Origin: Runella defluvii
GTDB lineage: Bacteria; Bacteroidota; Bacteroidia; Cytophagales; Spirosomataceae
Length of the DNA: 64,000 nucleotides
Direction of reading: 5' to 3'
NCBI RefSeq assembly: GCF_014195535.1
Contig: NZ_JACIBY010000015.1
Coordinates: 62,001-126,000, forward strand
The notes beneath the pieces are model-generated. The model did no database searches. It was given only the letters and a program-made list of their open reading frames with translations, and was not told where the DNA came from. The position numbers and the translations under genes are program-made. Of the stretch, positions 53,779 through 62,089 are shown one piece after another; position 1 is the first letter of the stretch; each line of letters starts with the position of its first letter.

Positions 53779-55167
53779 TTATTTCTTCCAAGCCAAGGCA
53801 TTGATATTTTGCCCTACTTTCTTGCCTTCTTTCAGGCCAGTGTCGTTATCTTGGAAGGTATGAATACCGCCGAGAAAGCGCGAATAGGCGGATTCAGAAG
53901 CGGCTTCTTGGAGTGATTTAAAGCTACGGGCTTTGAAATCAACGTTTCGCTTGGTGTCTTTTACGCGTTTCACGTGGGAGTCATCCACAAAGGCAAACGA
54001 CGTTCCAAAAACACCTTCAAGCGCTACTGCCGAAGCCGATGACTGTGTGGCGTGGCCTGAGGCATAGCCAGGAAACGGTGGGGCGGGCCAGAACGGCACC
54101 CAACTAGGATCGATAGCACGGCGCACAAAAGTATAAGGGCGTTCGTTGTTGAACATGTACTTACATTTCCAGCAAATGATAAAAGCGTCGGCTACTGCAA
54201 TACCCGTGCGGGCCAATGCTTCGGCGGCTTTGTCTAGTTTAACATTACTGGTTTTAATGGCAATTTTTGCGATGTTATATGAGTGACCAGGAGGCGTAAA
54301 TGTCTCGCTTGGATCATCGGCCCACCATATTGAGATTTCTTTTTCAGTTTGGGTGAGGCTGATGTTTTTCTTGTAAACGTCGTAGTATTGCTGGAAATAA
54401 GGCGAATTTACCTGCGTCGAAATCGTCAAAGGTGCAGGAGGTGTTAAGAGCCCATTGGCCGCGATGAATGTACGGTTTTGACCCCAATACGGTAGCATCG
54501 GGATGGTGCGTCCGTTTTCGGTTGGCTGCCACGACCCTGGAAAAACAGGAACTTTGTAGGTAGCGGGGAAATTACGGGTAAACCCTTCGTGTCCACCGTC
54601 GCTTTTTGACCAGTCAAAAATGGCCTTTCCGATGGCGTATCCAAACGACTCCGAACGCTCTACAATGGCTTGACTGCTGCCCGCAATAAGCTCATTACGA
54701 AGCACTGTGCCGAGCGAATCAATTTTCTTTTTGGTGGCGTCGTTGGCAGTAGGCCAAAGGTTTTTGGCCATATAAATTTGAGCTGCATTGGCGCTGGCTG
54801 CCCAGTTGTATTCTTGATTAGCTTCGGGGACGGGTAAGTCTGTTAAACCATTTAATTGCTTGACCAATGAACGATTGTCTTTGATACCAGGCACAACGGC
54901 TTCGTACATGGCTACTCCTGCATACCCCAAGGCGCGAGCGGCCACAGGTGGCGTAAATCCAGTGCTGTTTTGCGTAAGAACTAGGTCCATTTCGGCCCAT
55001 TTGGTGGCTACGTCAGCACTGTAGGTTTCGGTTCCTTTTGAATTGGCAGTAGGTTCGACGGGTTCTTGAGATGCGTCGCGACAACTATATATCGTCAGAG
55101 CAACCAACGCGGCAACCGCTGTCGGTAATTTTCTTCTGAGCGACCTAAAAAATAGACTGTTTTTCAT
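53779..55167 (-). CDS. Vanadium-dependent haloperoxidase/PAP2-type lipoprotein
   Basis: 462 residues. Probable lipoprotein (Cys29 in TIYSC). The C-terminal half carries the vanadate/phosphate site: a Lys/Arg segment in CKYMFNNERPYTFVRRAID, then PGYASGHATQSS, then RFLGGIHTFQDNDTGLKEG, giving the conserved Arg-His-His pattern of the superfamily. The N-terminal half (ALGYAGVAMYEAVVPGI) is helical. Relatives oxidise halides with peroxide or remove phosphate; which one cannot be decided from sequence. It stands alone with its own terminator. Confidence 0.88.
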   Translation of the reverse strand: MKNSLFFRSLRRKLPTAVAALVALTIYSCRDASQEPVEPTANSKGTETYSADVATKWAEMDLVLTQNSTGFTPPVAARALGYAGVAMYEAVVPGIKDNRSLVKQLNGLTDLPVPEANQEYNWAASANAAQIYMAKNLWPTANDATKKKIDSLGTVLRNELIAGSSQAIVERSESFGYAIGKAIFDWSKSDGGHEGFTRNFPATYKVPVFPGSWQPTENGRTIPMLPYWGQNRTFIAANGLLTPPAPLTISTQVNSPYFQQYYDVYKKNISLTQTEKEISIWWADDPSETFTPPGHSYNIAKIAIKTSNVKLDKAAEALARTGIAVADAFIICWKCKYMFNNERPYTFVRRAIDPSWVPFWPAPPFPGYASGHATQSSASAVALEGVFGTSFAFVDDSHVKRVKDTKRNVDFKARSFKSLQEAASESAYSRFLGGIHTFQDNDTGLKEGKKVGQNINALAWKK

Positions 55168-55215
55168 ACTTATTCGTCTTTAATAGGTAAGGCGTATAAC
55201 GAAGAAGTGTATATC

Positions 55216-55249
55216 AAAAACAATGCCAAACGGAATAAACGTTTGGCAA
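55216..55249 (-). terminator. Terminator after the gamma-carbonic anhydrase gene
   Basis: TGCCAAACG (55224-55232) pairs with CGTTTGGCA (55240-55248), loop 7 nt; on the minus strand it is followed by TTGTTTTTG. It closes the glmM-carbonic anhydrase unit. Confidence 0.78.
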
Positions 55250-55276
55250 AGAGGGTATTAAATACAGTATGAGTGT

Positions 55277-55768
55277 TTATTGTACGAGCGGAAATGCGCC
55301 TTCTGCGTGTTTATATGCCATTTCGACGTAGTGAGCGGCACTTTCAAGAAGTTTTTTGGCATAGGTTTCGGGAAGTTGCTTGATGATTTTCCCTGGCGTA
55401 CCCACAACCATCGAAAAATCAGGGATTTCCATGCCCTCCGTCACAAGGGCATGGGCTCCGATGATGCAAAATTTTCCAATTTTGGCGTTGTTTAGAATCG
55501 TTGCGCGCATTCCAATCAACGAGCCATCGCCGACAATTGCGCCGTGTACTATCGCTCCATGCCCCACAGTGACATCTTCACCAATGATGGTTGGAGACCC
55601 AAAATCAGCGTGAAGAACGGCCGTGTCTTGGATGTTGCTACGGGCGCCGATGCTGATTTTTTCCACATCGGCACGAATCACCGCGCCGTACCAAACCGAT
55701 ACCTCTTCGCCGAGGGTTACTTGGCCCATCACACAGGCAGTAGGAGCAATGAACGCAACGCGACTCAT
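55277..55768 (-). CDS. Gamma-carbonic anhydrase family (left-handed beta-helix)
   Basis: 163 residues. Hexapeptide repeats throughout: GEEVSVWYGAVIRADVEKISIGARSNIQDTAVLHADFG, IIGEDVTVGHGAIVHGAIVGDGSLIGMRATILNNAKIG. Metal-site histidines are in LHADFG and GHGAIVHG, as in YrdA/CaiE-type gamma-CA proteins. It may hydrate CO2 or act as an acyltransferase-like protein; activity is not certain in this branch. The gene follows glmM by 12 bp and is co-transcribed with it. Confidence 0.9.
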   Translation of the reverse strand: MSRVAFIAPTACVMGQVTLGEEVSVWYGAVIRADVEKISIGARSNIQDTAVLHADFGSPTIIGEDVTVGHGAIVHGAIVGDGSLIGMRATILNNAKIGKFCIIGAHALVTEGMEIPDFSMVVGTPGKIIKQLPETYAKKLLESAAHYVEMAYKHAEGAFPLVQ

Positions 55769-55780
55769 AACATTGTCGAT

Positions 55781-57181
55781 TTATAAATGATTGGAAATGA
55801 CTTCCTTAATGTCATTGATGATTTTTTTGGCAAGATGGTTGGCCGTAGATTCCGTTTCTGATTCAGAATAAATCCGAATGATGGGCTCGGTGTTAGATTT
55901 ACGCAAGTGAACCCACTCTTTGTCAAATTCAATCTTTACACCATCGATGGTATTAACGGGGTTTTTGGCGTATTTCTGACTAATTTTTTCAAGCACCTTG
56001 TCCACGTTGATGTCAGGTGTAAGCTCGATTTTATTTTTAGAAATAAAATAATTGGGGTAGGTACTTCTAAGAATAGAAATGGATTTTCCGAAGTTAGCCA
56101 AGTGGGTTAGGAACAACGCAATCCCAACAAGGGCATCGCGGCCGCTGTGTAAGGCAGGATAAATAATACCTCCGTTGCCTTCGCCACCGATGACGGCATT
56201 TTGCGCTTTCATCATTTCTACCACATTTACTTCCCCTACCGCCGCGGCAAAATACTGCGCTCCTGCTTTGAGGGTAATGTCGCGGAGGGCACCCGTCGAT
56301 GATAAGTTAGAAACCGTATTTCCGAGGGTATGTTTCAACACATAATCGGCCACGGCAACAAGGGTATATTCTTCGCCAAAAGGAGAACCATCTTCGCAAA
56401 TCAAAGCCAAACGATCTACGTCGGGGTCCACAACGATACCAAGGTCATAGTGGCCGCGTTTGAGTTCGCTGCTGATTTCGATTAAATTTTCGGGAAGAGG
56501 CTCAGGATTGTGGGCAAAATTTCCCGTAGGCTCACAGTTGATGAGTTTGATGTTTTCCTTTTTTACGCCCAAAGCTTCCAACAACATCGGTACGGCAATT
56601 CCGCCCGTTGAGTTTACGGCATCGACCGCGATTTTGAAATCTTGCGCGGCAATGGCCTCTTTATCGACCAATGGCAAGTCAAGAATCAACTCAATGTGTT
56701 TCTGAAAATAAGTGTTATCTGTTCGGTAGCTTCCTAATTTACGGACTTCGGCAAAGTCAAAATCTTCACTTTCGGCCAAAGCGAGTACATCGGCCCCGTC
56801 TTGCCCCGAAATAAATTCACCTACACTGTTGAGGAGTTTGAGGGCATTCCATTGAATCGGATTGTGGCTTGCTGTAAGGATGATACCTCCTGCGGCATTT
56901 TCGAGCGGTACGGCAATTTCTACCGTGGGGGTGGTTGAAAGCCCTAAGTCGATTACTTCAAACCCAATGCCTTGAAGGGTAGAGGCTACAAGCTTAGAAA
57001 CCATTTCGCCCGAAAGGCGTGCATCGCGACCAATCACAATGCGTAAATTGTTAGGCCGAGAGCGTTTGAGCCAAGTTCCAAAAGCTGCTGAAAACTTCAC
57101 AACATCAATAGGCGTAAGCGAATCTCCCGTCTTACCTCCAATCGTACCACGAATACCCGAGATTGATTTTATTAGAGCCAC
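55781..57181 (-). CDS. glmM: Phosphoglucosamine mutase
   Basis: 466 residues. Converts glucosamine-6-phosphate to glucosamine-1-phosphate for UDP-GlcNAc, peptidoglycan and LPS. Start MALIKSISGIRGTIGG; active-site phosphoserine loop ILTASHNPIQWNALK; metal loop DPDVDRLALICEDG; sugar loop GGEGNGGIIYP; phosphate loop RKSNTEPIIRIYSE. The Gln after SHNP is usual in this branch. A -7-like element is at 57216-57223. First gene of a pair with the gamma-CA. Confidence 0.93.
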   Translation of the reverse strand: MALIKSISGIRGTIGGKTGDSLTPIDVVKFSAAFGTWLKRSRPNNLRIVIGRDARLSGEMVSKLVASTLQGIGFEVIDLGLSTTPTVEIAVPLENAAGGIILTASHNPIQWNALKLLNSVGEFISGQDGADVLALAESEDFDFAEVRKLGSYRTDNTYFQKHIELILDLPLVDKEAIAAQDFKIAVDAVNSTGGIAVPMLLEALGVKKENIKLINCEPTGNFAHNPEPLPENLIEISSELKRGHYDLGIVVDPDVDRLALICEDGSPFGEEYTLVAVADYVLKHTLGNTVSNLSSTGALRDITLKAGAQYFAAAVGEVNVVEMMKAQNAVIGGEGNGGIIYPALHSGRDALVGIALFLTHLANFGKSISILRSTYPNYFISKNKIELTPDINVDKVLEKISQKYAKNPVNTIDGVKIEFDKEWVHLRKSNTEPIIRIYSESETESTANHLAKKIINDIKEVISNHL

Positions 57182-57215
57182 TTTATTTTATTTTTTTACT
57201 GTCGTATGATGGGGT

Positions 57216-57223
57216 CAAAAGTA
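57216..57223 (-). promoter_or_regulatory. Candidate -7 element for glmM
   Basis: Complement reads TACTTTTG, a match to TAnnTTTG, 34 nt before the glmM ATG. No good TTTG 19-21 nt upstream. Confidence 0.5.
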
Positions 57224-57320
57224 GTAATTTTTGGTCATAAACAGGTGCTTCTTGCAAAATCCAACGACTTTTACGAAGTTCGCCCTTTAATCTGTTTAAC
57301 ACTCTAATTTTTACAAGATT

Positions 57321-57770
57321 ATGCGTAAGTGGCTCTTTCTTGTGATTTTCTTCCTGATTTTAGGAGGAATTTTCTATTATGTTACATTTGGTTATTACAG
57401 CGACGGTACGCGCGTAGGCTCATTGGTGAAGTTGAGCCGCAAAGGATACGTTTTTAAAACTTACGAAGGTCAGTTGATGGTAGGAGGAATGTCGGATGGA
57501 ACGGGGACATTTAATTCTACCACTTGGGATTTTTCAGTCGATGGAGACAACGAAGCGGTGGTAAACGCCCTAAACGAGTCACAACGGACAGGGCAGCGGG
57601 TATCGCTTCATTACGAAGAGAAGTTTTTTAAGCTTCCTTGGAATGGAGATACGGAGTATTTTGTCATTTCGGTGGAGTTAATTCCTGCCCCAAACGTTCC
57701 TCGACAGGTACTACCCACGCCGCAGCCTGAACTACAAGCGGCTCCCGCGGACACGACCAAAGCGATTTAA
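57321..57770 (+). CDS. Small membrane-anchored protein of unknown function
   Basis: 149 residues. N-terminal helix (WLFLVIFFLILGGIFYYVTF), then a periplasmic-looking beta region: YYSDGTRVGSLVKLSRKGYVFKTYEGQLMVGGM, FNSTTWDFSVDGDNEAVVNALN, RVSLHYEEKFFKLPWNGDTEYFVISVE, and a Pro/Ala tail. Similar Bacteroidota proteins are often mislabelled as 6-phosphogluconate dehydrogenase; there is no dehydrogenase fold here. The gene is divergent from glmM and ends in a terminator. Confidence 0.75.
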   Translation: MRKWLFLVIFFLILGGIFYYVTFGYYSDGTRVGSLVKLSRKGYVFKTYEGQLMVGGMSDGTGTFNSTTWDFSVDGDNEAVVNALNESQRTGQRVSLHYEEKFFKLPWNGDTEYFVISVELIPAPNVPRQVLPTPQPELQAAPADTTKAI

Positions 57771-57791
57771 TTTATTGACTAAAAAAAATAC

Positions 57792-57825
57792 ATTGTCGAG
57801 GCAGCAGCGCTTCGACAATTTTTTT
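57792..57825 (+). terminator. Terminator abutting the next start codon
   Basis: ATTGTCGA (57792-57799) pairs with TCGACAAT (57812-57819), loop 12 nt with GCAGCAGCGC, followed by TTTTTTT to 57825. The next ATG is at 57830, so this hairpin ends 10 nt before a start codon. Confidence 0.78.
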
Positions 57826-57829
57826 CTAT

Positions 57830-59428
57830 ATGCGTTTACATTGGCTTGGAGTATTTATTGTGTTGCTTGCAGGGTGGGTACTGGTTCATGACATAACCGC
57901 CTGGAAGGATGTTGAATTTGGTGATGAAACGACCTATTTGGGCTCAGGTCTGACATTTTCGGTGCCATTTATTGGAGGAGTCCAATGGGGCCCGTTATAT
58001 GCTGCTTGGTATGCTTTCTGGCATTTGTTCATTCCCGATAGTCTCGATTTGTACTATGCCAATTGGGCTATTTTGAGCGTTTTGGCGGGCTTTGTCGCCT
58101 TTTTGTGGTTTCGCTCTCTGAAGGTATCCGTGGCAATGAGCGCATGGTTGGCGGTGCTGTTTTTATTTTCCAACCAAAACCTTCCGCTTAATCCTAAAAT
58201 TTCTATTGCTCCCTTTTGCCTCATTTTGGGCGCACTTGCGCTGGTTCATTTCAACGCATGGCCTCAGTACGTGCGCTTTTTGGTGGTGGCATTCACAGGT
58301 TTGGTTTGCTCGTATATTCGCCCCGAATTTTACGTGTCGTTTCTTTGTGCGACGGTCATTGCGTTGGGCTGGTTGTGGAAAGAAGCGCCCAAAGATACAA
58401 TTCGATGGGTGCCTTTGGGAAGTTTTGTGGTAGCTACTTTGGTGTTACACTTGCTTTTTGGTAATCCCTTGTTTGGAGCAGACGACAGCCGTAGCACAGT
58501 AGCGTTTCAGCAGCATTTTGTGGTAAATTACAGTGCATGGAATCATCAGCCTGAGCCGAGTACAATTGAATCGCAACTAAAGCTATTTCATAAAGTATTG
58601 GGAGATGATGTACAAACCTTTGCCGATGCGGTCAAAAAACAGCCTAAGTGGGCGTTTAAACACGTTTTTACGAATATCACACACAGCCTAACGGCCAACG
58701 TAAAAAATGCGGTGGATACGTTTTACCAAACCCTTTTTCGGGGGTGGTATTCGCGCTGGCGAACGGCTTTCGTAGGTCTGATTGTCTTGATATTTGCGGG
58801 TTGTGTGGATTATCGTCGCACTTTTCAAAACTTTCAGAAAACCTCAGTCGATTTTTGGGGGTTTGTGGCCGTGCTGGTGTTGTTGCTGCCATCGCTCATT
58901 GCTACCGTGCTGATTTACCCGCGTACGCATTACTTAGTATTTCATTTGATTCTCATTTTCTGGTTGTTAGCCCAAGTTGTAAAACCGATTTCGTTGCGCA
59001 ATTTTTCAATGTTTAGCCAATCTTTACAAGGAACGGTGGCTTTGGGTGTCTTGCTTGTATTTGTGGGAATTCGGTATTTCTCGTATTCTCAACCTCTCCC
59101 TACTCCCATTGCTGACAATGTTCGTTTTATCAAAGCCATTCAGCCTACAGCGCGCTTACGCGTTCTTGAACGCGATTGGTATCGGGTTTTCCTGAAAGAG
59201 GAATCTGATTGGATTCACGTGGAAGAATACACTTCGGGTAATTTTACGGACTTTGTAAAAGCTAAAAACATCAATTTCATTTTGATGACCCAAGACATGC
59301 AAGCGTATTTTGCAAAAGATGCGGGTTTTCAGGCGTTTTTGCAAAGTCATGCTTCGTTAGGTTTTGAAAAACGTTTAACCAATTCAATAGGAGATTATTT
59401 ACTCATCAAACAAACCCTCAAACCATGA
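57830..59428 (+). CDS. Multi-span membrane protein, probable GT-C type glycosyltransferase
   Basis: 532 residues, about ten membrane helices. First loop contains WKDVEFGDETTYL, an acidic pair in the position of the catalytic Asp/Glu of GT-C lipid-linked sugar transferases; helices such as YANWAILSVLAGFVAFLWF and VRFLVVAFTGLVCSYIRPEFYVSFL; C-terminal soluble part from ~430 (VRFIKAIQPTARLRVLERD). No certain family. It would act on lipid-linked sugars at the periplasmic face of the inner membrane (inference). Coupled by ATGA to the following hydrolase gene. Confidence 0.6.
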   Translation: MRLHWLGVFIVLLAGWVLVHDITAWKDVEFGDETTYLGSGLTFSVPFIGGVQWGPLYAAWYAFWHLFIPDSLDLYYANWAILSVLAGFVAFLWFRSLKVSVAMSAWLAVLFLFSNQNLPLNPKISIAPFCLILGALALVHFNAWPQYVRFLVVAFTGLVCSYIRPEFYVSFLCATVIALGWLWKEAPKDTIRWVPLGSFVVATLVLHLLFGNPLFGADDSRSTVAFQQHFVVNYSAWNHQPEPSTIESQLKLFHKVLGDDVQTFADAVKKQPKWAFKHVFTNITHSLTANVKNAVDTFYQTLFRGWYSRWRTAFVGLIVLIFAGCVDYRRTFQNFQKTSVDFWGFVAVLVLLLPSLIATVLIYPRTHYLVFHLILIFWLLAQVVKPISLRNFSMFSQSLQGTVALGVLLVFVGIRYFSYSQPLPTPIADNVRFIKAIQPTARLRVLERDWYRVFLKEESDWIHVEEYTSGNFTDFVKAKNINFILMTQDMQAYFAKDAGFQAFLQSHASLGFEKRLTNSIGDYLLIKQTLKP

Positions 59429-61299
59429 AAAAGTGGATTCTTTTGTGCGTTGTGGCCTTGCAGCACACCGTTTATGCCCAAGTTGATTGGGTGAAAGAAA
59501 ATTACACCAAAACCGAATACGACATTCCTGTGCGTGATGGGGTGAAACTGCACACCATCGTTTATGCGCCCAAAGACGCGTCTGCTTCCAACACCTACCC
59601 GTTTTTGATGCAACGGACGTGTTACAGCGTAGCACCGTACGGCGAAGGCAAATTCCCTGGCCAGCTAGGCCCCAATAAATTCTTGATGAAAGACAAGTAC
59701 ATCTTTGTTTATCAAGACGTTCGCGGACGCTATATGAGCGAAGGAAAGTGGACAAACATGACGCCGCAAATTCCTAACAAAACCCAGCCCACGCAGGTGG
59801 ACGAATCGTCGGATACGTACGATACGATAGAATGGTTGGTGAAAAACGTTGCCAACAACAACGGTCGCGTTGGTCAATGGGGAATCAGTTATCCAGGGTT
59901 TTATACGGTGGCGGGTGCGTTGAGCCAACACCCAGCCCTCAAGGCTTCGTCACCCCAAGCACCCGTTTCAGACTTTTATTTTGATGATTTTCACCACAAT
60001 GGTGCTTTTACGCAAGGCTATTTCTTGACGTTTCCTGTGTTTGGGATTCAGCACGAAAAACCAACTACCTCCCATTGGTGGATGCCACAGATGATTCAGG
60101 AAAAAACCAAAGACGGCTATCAGTTTAACCTTGATTTGGGTTCCCTCAAACATTTTGACACGTATTACAAAGACAACTTCTTTTGGCAAGAACACAAAGA
60201 CCACCCCAACTACGACGAGTTTTGGCAGAAACGCAGCATTATTCCGCATTTAAAAAATGTGAAACACGCCGTAATGACGGTGGGTGGCTGGTTTGATGCC
60301 GAAGATTTGTACGGGCCACTGACGGTGTATAAAACCCTAGAAAAAAACAATCCCTCGACTTACAACACGCTGGTGATGGGGCCTTTTGGCCACGGTCGTT
60401 GGTCGGCCGAAACGGGCCATACACTGCACAGCAATGTGTATTTTGGGGATAGTGTTGCTACGTTTTATCAACGAGAAATTGAGAGTACGTTTTTTAAGCA
60501 CTTCTTGAAAGGTGCGGGCGACGGAAAAACGGGTTTGCCCGATGCGTACTTGTTTAATACTGGCAAGAAACAATGGGAGAAATTTGAACGTTGGCCTGCC
60601 GCTGCTGCCGAAAAGAAAACCTTGTATTTCCACGCCAATGGTAAATTGTCGTTTGAAGCGCCTTCCCAAGCCGCATCAAAGACAGCCTACGTCAGCGACC
60701 CGCTCAAGCCAGTGCCGTACATCGAAGACAATACCGAAACCATGGGCTTCACGCCGTTTAATTACATGTCGGAAGACCAGCGTTTTGCGGCGCGTCGTAC
60801 GGATGTGCTGACGTTTCAGACCGAGCCACTTACCGAAGATGTAACCCTGGGAGGGGAAATAATGGCCAAACTCAAGATTAGCACAACAGGCTCGGATGCC
60901 GACTTTTTTGTAAAGCTCATTGATGTCTATCCTGGCGACGAACCTAATCATGCTTTTATGCCTAATAAGAACGTCATTTTAAGCAATTATTACCAGATGG
61001 TCCGTAGCGAAATCATGCGTGCGCGCTTCCGAAATTCGTTTGAAAAACCCGAAGCTTTGGTGCCCAATAAAGTGACCGATGTGAACTTTCGTTTGCAGGA
61101 TGTACTGCATACTTTTAAGAAAGGACACCGTATTCAGATTCAAATTCAGAGCACCGCTTTTCCACTTTTTGACCGAAATCCTCAAAAATTTGTGCCTAAT
61201 ATTTACGTTGCAAACGACTCAGATTTTATCAAAGCAACGCACACCGTTTATCACCAAAAAGGCGCTTCAAGTGCGGTTGAAGTGCAAATTTTGCGTTAG
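59425..61299 (+). CDS. CocE/NonD family hydrolase (glutaryl-7-ACA acylase-like)
   Basis: 624 residues. Signal peptide (1-18, ending VYAQ). Alpha/beta hydrolase: nucleophile in GQWGISYPGFYT, the acid in GGWFDAEDLYGP, the His in GPFGHGRW; a helical cap between; C-terminal jelly-roll (~450-624) with TLGGEIMAKLKISTTGSDADFFVKLID. It matches the X-Pro dipeptidyl-peptidase-like/alpha-amino-acid ester hydrolase group. It cleaves esters or amides in the periplasm; the substrate is unknown. The start overlaps the stop of the preceding gene by 4 bp. Confidence 0.93.
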   Translation: MKKWILLCVVALQHTVYAQVDWVKENYTKTEYDIPVRDGVKLHTIVYAPKDASASNTYPFLMQRTCYSVAPYGEGKFPGQLGPNKFLMKDKYIFVYQDVRGRYMSEGKWTNMTPQIPNKTQPTQVDESSDTYDTIEWLVKNVANNNGRVGQWGISYPGFYTVAGALSQHPALKASSPQAPVSDFYFDDFHHNGAFTQGYFLTFPVFGIQHEKPTTSHWWMPQMIQEKTKDGYQFNLDLGSLKHFDTYYKDNFFWQEHKDHPNYDEFWQKRSIIPHLKNVKHAVMTVGGWFDAEDLYGPLTVYKTLEKNNPSTYNTLVMGPFGHGRWSAETGHTLHSNVYFGDSVATFYQREIESTFFKHFLKGAGDGKTGLPDAYLFNTGKKQWEKFERWPAAAAEKKTLYFHANGKLSFEAPSQAASKTAYVSDPLKPVPYIEDNTETMGFTPFNYMSEDQRFAARRTDVLTFQTEPLTEDVTLGGEIMAKLKISTTGSDADFFVKLIDVYPGDEPNHAFMPNKNVILSNYYQMVRSEIMRARFRNSFEKPEALVPNKVTDVNFRLQDVLHTFKKGHRIQIQIQSTAFPLFDRNPQKFVPNIYVANDSDFIKATHTVYHQKGASSAVEVQILR

Positions 61300-61379
61300 A
61301 ATTGGTATATTTCTATTGGGATATAAAAACAAACCAAATTTGTAATTCGCTGTTAATCAGTTAATTTTAATTTTATTTT

Positions 61380-61411
61380 TTTGGAGGGTATAATAGAAGC
61401 CATTAAATTTG
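61380..61411 (+). promoter_or_regulatory. Promoter flanked by a 14-bp inverted repeat
   Basis: TTTG (61380-61383), 20 nt, then TAAATTTG (61404-61411), a full Bacteroidota match. Arms AGGGTATAATAGAA (61385-61398) and TTCTATTATACCCT (61414-61427) are exact complements on both sides of the -7 box. Transcription would start near 61415-61418, so only the second arm is transcribed; the repeat looks like a DNA operator rather than an RNA hairpin. Confidence 0.7.
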
Positions 61412-61435
61412 TATTCTATTATACCCTACTCATAA

Positions 61436-62050
61436 GTGAATTTATTATGTCGAAGAAGCCCTTTGCTGGGCTTCCTTTTGATGATTGTATCCGTCACTCA
61501 CACCTTTTCTCAAGGCAAAGTTAGTTTCAAAGTAACTGAAATAATATGCCCTAAAGTGTGCGAGGGAGAAAGCCGTTATCGAATTGTTTTCAGCTTGATA
61601 GACGCTGAAATCAATTCGAACAAAGGCCGTATTCAAAATGATACCATCGTGGACATTGACCCAAGTTTTGACTATAAAGTAGTGGTGACAATTCGGCCAA
61701 ACGACGCCACCGAGCTCGCCCGCCAAGAAGTAATTCCGCTCCCCATTTGCGACCCCATTTTACCCGACGCTCCCTTGGTAGTTAGTCAAAGTACCTGCGA
61801 AGGGCAGCCTATTCCTCCCCTAATTGCGTTCCCAAAGGACAATGAAACCGTCGATTGGTATGATAAACCAACGGGTGGGACATTGTTGGCAAAAGGAATA
61901 TTACAGTATATTCCGACTAACTCTGGTATGTATTATGCCGAAACCCGCCGCCTTGATTCTGGATGTAAAAGCCTAGGGCGAACACCTGCGCGTTTGGACA
62001 TTCAAAGGACGATGTGCGTTCCGATAACCGTCAAAAAAGTAAGGCAGTAA
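61436..62050 (+). CDS. Secreted protein with CHU_C-type Ig-like domain
   Basis: 204 residues, GTG start. Signal peptide ~1-25 (LLGFLLMIVSVTHTFSQ). Residues ~26-108 are a beta domain of no known family (KVSFKVTEIICPKVCEGESRYRIVFSLIDAEINS). Residues ~115-195 are an Ig-like domain of the CHU_C associated type: TCEGQPIPPLIAFPKDNETVDWYDKPTGGTLLAKG, YIPTNSGMYYAETRRLDSGCKS. No sorting domain follows. Cell-surface adhesion or binding is likely. It is transcribed from the promoter just upstream. Confidence 0.8.
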   Translation: MNLLCRRSPLLGFLLMIVSVTHTFSQGKVSFKVTEIICPKVCEGESRYRIVFSLIDAEINSNKGRIQNDTIVDIDPSFDYKVVVTIRPNDATELARQEVIPLPICDPILPDAPLVVSQSTCEGQPIPPLIAFPKDNETVDWYDKPTGGTLLAKGILQYIPTNSGMYYAETRRLDSGCKSLGRTPARLDIQRTMCVPITVKKVRQ

Positions 62051-62089
62051 TTTTTTTTGCTTTTAGAGGAAAACAAACCTTCTTTCCTT

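Noticed and set aside
53657-53863. 68-codon plus-strand reading frame with a TAAATTTG box upstream
   Set aside because: It lies over the terminator of the minus-strand haloperoxidase-like gene and overlaps its 3' end, and its residues form no recognisable domain.
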